Shown one piece after another: positions 30,661 through 36,134 of a stretch of 36,134 nt of DNA. The first letter of the stretch is position 1. Each line of letters starts with the position of its first letter. Origin of the DNA: a virus; IMG/VR virus record IMGVR_UViG_3300009181_000182, positions 1 to 36,134 of that record. One strand, 5' to 3'. A program made the position numbers and the translations under genes. A model generated the notes under the pieces. The model saw only the letters and a list, made by a program, of their open reading frames with translations. It had not been told where the DNA came from and searched no databases.

Positions 30661-30682
30661 TCATATAGGGCAGATTAGGAAA
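30658..30682 (-). promoter_or_regulatory. Promoter-like site A, candidate phage polymerase promoter
   Basis: The minus strand reads TTTCCTAATCTGC, then CCTATATGAATG. It overlaps the polymerase stop codon and leads into the structural genes. It matches site B (5316-5340) at 22 of 25 positions and site C (1796-1814) with one gap over 20. The conserved CTAT(A/C)TGA resembles the CTATA end of T7/SP6-family promoters. Phage polymerase promoters just behind the polymerase gene are known in phiKMV-like phages. Confidence 0.6.
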
Positions 30683-33152
30683 AGAAGTATTCTGAATTGT
30701 ATACTCCTTCTAAATCTAGGTCGCCTGTTTCGGGGAGCGGTGGCAAAACCACTGAATACTTGGTTTGCCAGTATTCCCGCATTTGCTCTAGGTGTGGCGT
30801 GGAGTGCAGTTTCACGAACTCGTCCCTAAGAATAAATGATAGTTGTGGCACGGTGGCGGCGTGAGTCCAGTATGAATCATGGACTGCTGCGTATTCAATA
30901 CCCTGTTTCTGGCACTCAATAGCCGTGTGGATCATGTGGCTGGCATCGGCCGCGTGAACGACATTAGGACTGATTCCGTTTCGGTTGCGCCCAATATGTT
31001 GCCGTCCCGCCTCGTTGGGAATCTGCAAGTGGATGGTGTTTAGGTGGGTCTTTACTGTGATTTTCTTGAGCGACCAATACGGCTGCACTACTGGAAAGCC
31101 CATAGGCGATACCCATTCGATTACTCGGTTTGGGTCTTCGTTGAGAATCTGCTTAGTGGCTTCTCGTAACCATTTCATAATGCCACTTCCCGCTCTGCAT
31201 TGAACTCCGATGGCTTCCATTACTATTCCAGCGAGCCAATGTGCTGCTTTTGCTGCTTCTTCCTTTGGCATACCGTTCTCTATTAGTCGTGGCTGCATCT
31301 GATCTCGTGCGCCGGTGCGTGTGCATCCATATACAGAAGTCATTACTGGCTGCTTAACTACCTTTCGTGCCTTGTTCACGCCACAAGTGACGCAATAAGG
31401 CATTAGTTGTTTGGCGATTGGGTCACCTAGACAAGCCAGGTCTTCAATCATGCGCTGAACGACGATTGCAACATCTGTATATATGTCTTTTGGTGCATCG
31501 CTTTTCCCTAGGTTTACGGATTCGCCGCCAATGCGGTCTAAGCCCATTGCTGATAGGTGCTGAAGTCCGTTTGCCGTGCCGTCGAGCTTAATCGGGAGCC
31601 GACTCCCGATTTTGCTATCGCACAATCCCATGCAAGCTTGTAAGAACTGGAACGGATCATCCGCTTTCATCCAACCATCGTGTTTGAATGGGTCGCTGGC
31701 AAACTTTTCTATTGAGAATGTATTTGCTTTTGCCCACCCTACTCGTAGAGCGTGGTCGTATTTGTCTACGCCATTGCCCCAACAGTTTGCGGCGTGAATT
31801 TGTAAATACTTTTCGTCGTATCCTGGCTTGGCTTCCGCGAATAGCAACATTGCTCTACGGCTATCGCTGCTCATGTGGTTTAGGTGCAACGGAACTGGGT
31901 ACGCTCGGCCACGAAAATCGTATTGGTGCGGAAACCAGATTGCATCATATTTGCTCATTCGATCCGCAATGCCTAGTGCCATGATGAGGTCGCTTCGTGC
32001 GCTGCCGTCTTGCTCATTCTGTTCGTATGCGTTCCGTGCTTCACGCGCCCACGCCTTATGTGTTTCTGGGTCTTCAAGCTTTGGTGTCTTGGGTCGGTCT
32101 GGAATCTTGATTGGATTTAGCCGTGGCAGTCCTGCCGTGTTGCCACCTTGATCCATTAACTTTGACACTATTTCTTTGATTTTCGTATCAATTTTCCACG
32201 GTGTCTTGCTAATGGCGTTTAGCCCCTCAAAGACTTTAGTTAAGTCTGTCTTAGCTAGTCGCGCTCGTAGCGAATTTGTTGGCTTGACCACAAATGGCGT
32301 TCTTAGGCGATAGTGACCGCCTTCTTCAATGTCACCATTCTTATCTCGTCCCCAGGGGAGCGGCGGCGCAACCATTGGTTGAAAGCGTGGGCGCAGCGTT
32401 CGGCGCAGGAATTGAGCGTCCTCTAGGGTTTTGAGTGCGTATTCAGATAGCACAAGCATATTTGTACCTTTGCCATCACGGAATCTACGCTTGCATACCA
32501 ACGCTCTTTCCATTGTTATTGTTGGTTCTTTGTTTACGCCTTTCTGCACTCGCTTGAGCATGGACACGCCGACCAACTTCCAGATCAAACACAATCCCAA
32601 GTGACTGCACATTCTGCGATCCCACTGGTGGTCTTCCATAGTTTTTTTGGCAAACTTGTTGACATGGCGGCTTTTGTTCTTTCCGCTCTCGGCAAGAATC
32701 TCCACCAATTCCTTTGGCGTTACTTTGCGTCCTTTCATTACATGAAGGTGCATTTCCGCTATTACTGCGCTGCCTACTGCGTAGGAAACTTGTCGCATTG
32801 GTGCGCCCATTGGTTCGATCAAACACGCCGATATGATTTCGTGCAGTGCCACACAAGCCGTTGCCTTTGCGTCGCAAGCACTTAGGGCTGGGCCATAGAT
32901 CATTCGCCCTACCCCGGCAACGCCTAACCGACACGCTTTTCGTTCTTGGGTTATTTCGCGAACGAAGTCCGGCCACCAACCGACAATCATTTGTTCTACT
33001 GGCTTTAACTTTGCTCCATCGCGCCGGGATATGGCACTCTCGCATAGCCGATCATATTTTGCTGCGCCTTCCCTGTTCGCCTGTGTTTCAAGGTCGATTT
33101 CAATAGCCATCAAACTGCCGTCCAACATTGGGGCATTAAGGCTTGTCTTCAT
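30675..33152 (-). CDS. Single-subunit T7-type RNA polymerase
   Basis: The start is taken at the ATG at 33150-33152, just after the upstream stop, giving 825 residues (T7: 883). An ATG 11 codons upstream would overlap the neighbour. Counting from 33152, motif A is LDGTANGLQH (523-532) with catalytic Asp524; motif B contains RKVVKQPVMTSVYG with Lys600 and Tyr608, the same spacing as Lys631 and Tyr639 of T7; motif C is HDSY with Asp759. DFRGRAYPV at about 412-420 matches the T7 DWRGRVYAV element. It transcribes the late genes from phage promoters. Confidence 0.96.
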   Translation of the reverse strand: MKTSLNAPMLDGSLMAIEIDLETQANREGAAKYDRLCESAISRRDGAKLKPVEQMIVGWWPDFVREITQERKACRLGVAGVGRMIYGPALSACDAKATACVALHEIISACLIEPMGAPMRQVSYAVGSAVIAEMHLHVMKGRKVTPKELVEILAESGKNKSRHVNKFAKKTMEDHQWDRRMCSHLGLCLIWKLVGVSMLKRVQKGVNKEPTITMERALVCKRRFRDGKGTNMLVLSEYALKTLEDAQFLRRTLRPRFQPMVAPPLPWGRDKNGDIEEGGHYRLRTPFVVKPTNSLRARLAKTDLTKVFEGLNAISKTPWKIDTKIKEIVSKLMDQGGNTAGLPRLNPIKIPDRPKTPKLEDPETHKAWAREARNAYEQNEQDGSARSDLIMALGIADRMSKYDAIWFPHQYDFRGRAYPVPLHLNHMSSDSRRAMLLFAEAKPGYDEKYLQIHAANCWGNGVDKYDHALRVGWAKANTFSIEKFASDPFKHDGWMKADDPFQFLQACMGLCDSKIGSRLPIKLDGTANGLQHLSAMGLDRIGGESVNLGKSDAPKDIYTDVAIVVQRMIEDLACLGDPIAKQLMPYCVTCGVNKARKVVKQPVMTSVYGCTRTGARDQMQPRLIENGMPKEEAAKAAHWLAGIVMEAIGVQCRAGSGIMKWLREATKQILNEDPNRVIEWVSPMGFPVVQPYWSLKKITVKTHLNTIHLQIPNEAGRQHIGRNRNGISPNVVHAADASHMIHTAIECQKQGIEYAAVHDSYWTHAATVPQLSFILRDEFVKLHSTPHLEQMREYWQTKYSVVLPPLPETGDLDLEGVYNSEYFFS

Positions 33153-33153
33153 A

Positions 33154-33963
33154 TTATTCTGTGCAGTCGCACGGCCTCGAATCATCTAGTTGGTCTTGGA
33201 ACAATTTGCCTTGTGTAGTGACTTGAACTAATAAGTCTTTGTACATTGCACGGTCTTTTCTGAATTTCCCGCCAACTAATTCTTCTTGCTTTGCCCACCA
33301 GTCTGCTGTTGCTGGTGAGTGTTCAATTACTCGTTCTGTTCTACTTTGGCTTTTTAAAAAACATAAATCACAATTACCGAAAGCTTTGTCATTGTTGGGA
33401 AGCATTAAATCAAATTCACTTTGATTCCAATATGACATGATCGTTTCTTCCGTTGCATCAGCATCGGCAAGTGGCAAAGCAATATCTCTTGTTGTATCTC
33501 CGCGAATCTTTGCAACTCGTCTTGGTTCGTCTGCTCGCAAGCCAAGAGCTGTTGTATATTTATCTAGGCCTATAGATTCCATATATTTTTTAATTGGGAT
33601 TACTTTAAGATCGCTTGTGCAAAATCTCGCTACTGGATTTGGCAAAAACTTACGTTTCCTAATTAGTTCTGCAAAATAGAATCCATCCCTATTTGCCGTT
33701 TCAAAGGTAACGGCTTCAAACCTATTACCATCGGGCCTGTATTCAATCCAGGTAATTGGACACCATCGTTGTTCTATTTCGTGGACAAAATTCAGAGTTG
33801 ATTCATGCTCTTTGCCAGTGTTTGCGAAACAAACCACTCCCCCAGTTGGCAATTTGCCTTCGTAGGCATCTAAGATTTGTCGCAACATATACCCACTTGT
33901 GCGTCCACCGCTGAACGAAACTACGAATGGCGGCTCAATTTTGTATGGGTTCATTTTTTTCAT
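33154..33963 (-). CDS. PAPS-reductase-like (PP-loop) protein, 269 aa
   Basis: SGGRTS at residues 18-23 is the PP-loop that binds ATP or PAPS. CFANTGKEHESTLNFV, NPVARFCTSDLKVIPIKKYM, LGLRADEPRRVAKIRG and NCDLCFLK follow in the order of a phage PAPS-reductase-like family. The last Cys pair, with CDC near the C-terminus, may hold a metal or Fe-S centre. Relatives include DndC of the phosphorothioate DNA modification pathway and sulfate-assimilation enzymes. A role in thiolating DNA or tRNA, or in sulfur supply, is inference. The gene precedes the RNA polymerase by one base. Confidence 0.78.
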   Translation of the reverse strand: MKKMNPYKIEPPFVVSFSGGRTSGYMLRQILDAYEGKLPTGGVVCFANTGKEHESTLNFVHEIEQRWCPITWIEYRPDGNRFEAVTFETANRDGFYFAELIRKRKFLPNPVARFCTSDLKVIPIKKYMESIGLDKYTTALGLRADEPRRVAKIRGDTTRDIALPLADADATEETIMSYWNQSEFDLMLPNNDKAFGNCDLCFLKSQSRTERVIEHSPATADWWAKQEELVGGKFRKDRAMYKDLLVQVTTQGKLFQDQLDDSRPCDCTE

Positions 33964-34201
33964 CTTTATCTAACAGTTTACAGCGTTCATATTCTGCCAT
34001 AAGTTGATCGTCCATTGCAGCAAATGCAATTTTTTGATTTATGATTTCTACTCTTGCCGCGCTGTTGGCAATCATTTTTAGCGTTTGCTCATTTGGCTTT
34101 GCCATTTCGATGCAGTTGCAAGCGTTATATATTGCTTGTCGTGCTGCTTCAAATATCTTTACCTTATCGTACATATTCCATTCTGATATTGGCTCTTTCA
34201 T
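33935..34201 (-). CDS. Small helical hypothetical protein, 88 aa
   Basis: 88 residues, all-helical in appearance (KVKIFEAARQAIYNACNCIE, LKMIANSAARVEIINQKIAF, DQLMAEYERCKLLDKDEKNE). It starts in an ATGA overlap with the nuclease gene and overlaps the PAPS-reductase-like gene by 29 bases. No family recognised; position suggests a DNA-metabolism accessory role. Confidence 0.65.
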   Translation of the reverse strand: MKEPISEWNMYDKVKIFEAARQAIYNACNCIEMAKPNEQTLKMIANSAARVEIINQKIAFAAMDDQLMAEYERCKLLDKDEKNEPIQN

Positions 34202-34572
34202 TGCTTACCTTCCAGGACTTCGCGCTTCCACGCTTTGCCATTCTTTTTCACAATGTCTAGTGGACATGGGCCATAAGCTTTCCATAGTTTTTTGTTCTTC
34301 TTGAACGCCGGCGTTTCAACGCCTTTTACATCTATATACTTATATTTGGGTGTTCCATCCATATCCACGACAAAAAAGTCTGGTATATAGATATTCTCTG
34401 GGCAACCCAGTTGAACTTTGGGTTGTTCAATCAAAATCTGTATCAAACCCGCTTCGTATAGGAAATGCAACTGCATTGCGTATTCCATTTCCGCCTTGCT
34501 CGCGTATGTCTTTCCTCGGAATTGCCTTTGTTCTGGCGGTGATACTTTGTATTTGTTTTTGTAACTGCTCAA
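34198..34572 (-). CDS. DUF1064-type endonuclease, TTG start
   Basis: 124 residues. GKTYASKAEMEYAMQLHFLY, LIEQPKVQL, IYIPDFFVVDMDGTPKYKYI and DVKGVETPAFKKNKKLWKAY form the DUF1064 pattern, a small PD-(D/E)xK-like nuclease: Glu on the N-terminal helix, then PDF and DVKG with Asp and Lys. Family members are often annotated as Holliday-junction or recombination nucleases. The start is TTG, preceded by a perfect AAGGAG with six bases of spacing; this matches the full-length family N-terminus and forces a 146-base overlap with the upstream gene. Confidence 0.8.
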   Translation of the reverse strand: MSSYKNKYKVSPPEQRQFRGKTYASKAEMEYAMQLHFLYEAGLIQILIEQPKVQLGCPENIYIPDFFVVDMDGTPKYKYIDVKGVETPAFKKNKKLWKAYGPCPLDIVKKNGKAWKREVLEGKQ

Positions 34573-34768
34573 TCTGTTCTCCTTGTATTTCGACTAACTC
34601 TTTTGCTCTCATCAACGCTAGAAACGCCTGTCCTGTTATGTCGCCCTGGTTATCTCCCAGTTCATTCAGAATGCTTCTTATATCCATTTGTAGATACTTT
34701 TTTCGGCATTCTTTGAACTCATCAATTTCAATTTGGTTATCAATGATTTGCTGTTCTTCGCTAATCAT
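34427..34768 (-). CDS. Helical hypothetical protein, 113 aa, overlaps nuclease gene
   Basis: 113 residues with a coiled-coil character (EEQQIIDNQIEIDEFKECRK, KYLQMDIRSILNELGDNQGD, LVEIQGEQIEQLQKQIQSIT). The last 48 codons overlap the nuclease gene in another frame, and that part (RTKAIPRKDIREQGGNGIRN...) looks less constrained. ATGA overlaps link it to the 30-residue membrane peptide. No family recognised. Confidence 0.6.
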   Translation of the reverse strand: MISEEQQIIDNQIEIDEFKECRKKYLQMDIRSILNELGDNQGDITGQAFLALMRAKELVEIQGEQIEQLQKQIQSITARTKAIPRKDIREQGGNGIRNAVAFPIRSGFDTDFD

Positions 34769-34857
34769 CTTGAATGTTTCCCCATGAAATAACCAATTAA
34801 CATTATTTCAAGAATGATTATTAAGATCAAAGCGATTGGCATGAGTATGTCAATCAT
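34765..34857 (-). CDS. Tiny single-span membrane peptide, 30 aa
   Basis: A 30-codon frame (MIDILMPIALILIIILEIML, IGYFMGKHSR) is almost entirely hydrophobic, with a basic C-terminus. It overlaps the previous gene by eight bases, is preceded by GGGAG, and ends in an ATGA overlap with the next gene. Membrane peptides of this size appear three times in this window. Function unknown. Confidence 0.6.
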   Translation of the reverse strand: MIDILMPIALILIIILEIMLIGYFMGKHSR

Positions 34858-35098
34858 TGAGCTGCTCCCTGATTGATTTTGCATTTCCCCTAAACATTAT
34901 TCCTGGCGTTCCTTCGCCAAGCCATGCGCCAAGAATGTTAAAATCAACCCATTCTTGCGCCTCGTCTTGCGCCATTCCCTTTTTAATAAAATGGGACACA
35001 AGCTTTTCGTGTTCATAAATTACGATTGGAACTTGTCCACATCGCTCTACGATTCCGCAAATGGCTTTATCAGCACCATCAATAAATAGTGTTTTCAT
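34850..35098 (-). CDS. Small conserved-type phage protein, 82 aa
   Basis: 82 residues. The C-terminal segment (LVSHFIKKGMAQDEAQEWVD, FNILGAWLGEGTPGIMF) fits a small family frequent in phages, with the pattern HF...G....A.E..DFN..GA..GEGTP. Its function is not known. ATGA overlap with the helicase gene suggests coupled translation. Confidence 0.65.
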   Translation of the reverse strand: MKTLFIDGADKAICGIVERCGQVPIVIYEHEKLVSHFIKKGMAQDEAQEWVDFNILGAWLGEGTPGIMFRGNAKSIREQLND

Positions 35099-36134
35099 TG
35101 TTTCCCCCAGCGAAGCGAAAGCACCCTGCTTGCTTCGTCCCTGCTTACATTTGAATCGAGTCCATACTTGCGTAACCAGGATGCTTGCTTAAAGGTGCAT
35201 AGCCCACGCTCACGGCGCGAGTTGATTTCATGTATTACTTTGCCGGCGGCTGCGAATGATAGTTCGTCGGGATTCATGCCATTATTTACAAGTACCGCCC
35301 TCATCTTTTCGCTTACTGGGCGATCACCGGCAAAAGGACGATCTCGTTGTGGCCTGTCCACGCCTAGCGCGAATGGGTCGATTGCACTCGTGCGCCACTC
35401 CGCTTTCGCAACGATAAGACTGCGGCGACTCTCCTGCGTTCGCCGCAATCTCTCGTTACGAATAGTTTCTTTTTGATTTTCTGCTTCTTCGGCTTCTTCA
35501 ACCAACTGTTCTGTTCTGCCACCTTTTCGAGCGTATTTCTTTGCTCTTGCGATAGCCCTCTCGCTTGCGTTTCCGGCTAGTAGGTCAATGCTGCATACCA
35601 GTTTGTGCTTTGTGGAATTTCCTGCAAAGTCTAGAATTAAGATTTCAGACTTCTCTGATTGTGCGATTGCCTTTTTTCGTTCCTCTGCTGTGTAGTCCGG
35701 CTCGTCTACTACGCCTGGGAGCGTTCGTGTGCCTCTACCTAACATCTGGGCATACAACGCTCTGCTCTTGGTTGGCCGCGCTACGACAATCGCCTCTAGT
35801 CCAGGGCAGTCCCATCCCTCTATTAAGACCATGCAGCTTGTTAATACTTGGAAGTCGCCGCGCGCAAATGCTTTTAGTAGTTGCTTGCGTTCTTCCTTTG
35901 GCATCTTTCCGCTAATGCTCTTTGCTGCGCCGGGGCAATGGCGATTCCAAATCTCTGCTATTCGTTCTGAATGCTCTACGCTTGCGGCGAATACAACCGT
36001 TTTTTTACCTTTGCATATTTCAACGCTTGGTGAAACTACTCCGTGCAATGTCTTTTCGTATGTCATTACCCGCGCTATGTCGGAATCGACATAATCACCG
36101 CCACGGCTTTTGCAGTCGTCAAAACTTAGTGACT
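35095..36134 (-). CDS. SF2 (DEAD/DEAH) helicase, C-terminal part
   Basis: The frame is open to the right edge of the window, so the N-terminal domain with the Walker motifs lies outside. The C-terminal RecA domain is complete: KKTVVFAASVEHSERIAEIW (motif IV), AFARGDFQVLTSCMVLIEGW, DCPGLEAIVVARPTKSRALY and AQMLGRGTR (motif VI, with the arginine finger region). A basic, helical C-terminal extension follows. It is a DNA- or RNA-dependent ATPase, probably for phage DNA replication or recombination. An internal ATG at 36064-36066 is not taken as the start, because upstream in-frame codons read like helicase sequence (DYVDSDIARV). Confidence 0.85.
   Translation of the reverse strand, partial: SLSFDDCKSRGGDYVDSDIARVMTYEKTLHGVVSPSVEICKGKKTVVFAASVEHSERIAEIWNRHCPGAAKSISGKMPKEERKQLLKAFARGDFQVLTSCMVLIEGWDCPGLEAIVVARPTKSRALYAQMLGRGTRTLPGVVDEPDYTAEERKKAIAQSEKSEILILDFAGNSTKHKLVCSIDLLAGNASERAIARAKKYARKGGRTEQLVEEAEEAENQKETIRNERLRRTQESRRSLIVAKAEWRTSAIDPFALGVDRPQRDRPFAGDRPVSEKMRAVLVNNGMNPDELSFAAAGKVIHEINSRRERGLCTFKQASWLRKYGLDSNVSRDEASRVLSLRWGKQ

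Noticed and set aside
1-36134. CRISPR arrays, insertion sequences, rRNA genes, lysogeny genes
   Set aside because: No regularly spaced long direct repeats, transposase-like proteins, rRNA-like sequence, repressor or recombinase was recognised. The short AGTCCACA repeats are too short and irregular for CRISPR.

Overview
The window is the structural half of a lytic, T7-like podovirus genome (Autographiviridae-like). Every convincing gene lies on the minus strand, so transcription runs from high to low coordinates. The assignment rests on a single-subunit T7-type RNA polymerase followed by the podovirus set: gp8-like connector, scaffold, capsid, gp11- and gp12-like tail tube proteins, three internal virion proteins, and small and large terminase. 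The polymerase sits directly upstream of the structural genes, as in phiKMV-like phages, rather than in the T7 early position. Nothing in the sequence names the host. Most neighbouring genes overlap by ATGA or TAATG, which suggests translational coupling.

Layout in transcription order. 36134-33154 is the end of a DNA-metabolism block: a truncated SF2 helicase, three small unknown genes, a DUF1064-type nuclease with a TTG start and a 146-nt overlap with its neighbour, another small unknown gene and a PAPS-reductase-like protein. 33152-30675 is the RNA polymerase. Right behind it is a promoter-like motif (30658-30682). 30660-24212 holds small virion or unknown proteins, a papain-like peptidase candidate, the connector, a probable SGNH-fold hydrolase, and the scaffold. 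24002-22839 is the capsid gene, flanked by hairpins. 22763-21550 is a compact membrane/lysis block (holin candidate and nested spanin pair) in an unusual place between capsid and tail. 21553-9109 holds an S74 fibre, two tandem gp11-like proteins, a gp12-like protein and three internal virion proteins. 9100-5774 is the packaging block with a metallophosphoesterase and an HNH protein.

5773-5138 is non-coding. It holds a cloverleaf tRNA (CAT), a second tRNA-like cloverleaf without an anticodon loop, a bidirectional terminator and the second copy of the promoter-like motif. 5137-1 is an accessory region of small genes. It includes a shortened, apparently two-domain DnaN-like sliding clamp with a good sigma70-type promoter and operator-like palindromes. 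Upstream of it is a GC-rich, structured, G-quadruplex-prone non-coding island. A repeated AGTCCACA motif (12 copies) and a third promoter-like site lie further left.

The most unusual points are: (i) three near-identical promoter-like sites that probably define the phage polymerase promoter; (ii) two tRNA-shaped elements that both lack the usual G18G19/C56 elbow; (iii) a two-domain sliding clamp in a T7-like phage; (iv) the structured GC-rich island next to it; (v) iteron-like repeats; (vi) a duplicated gp11-like gene. All functional statements come from reading motifs by eye; no database search was run.
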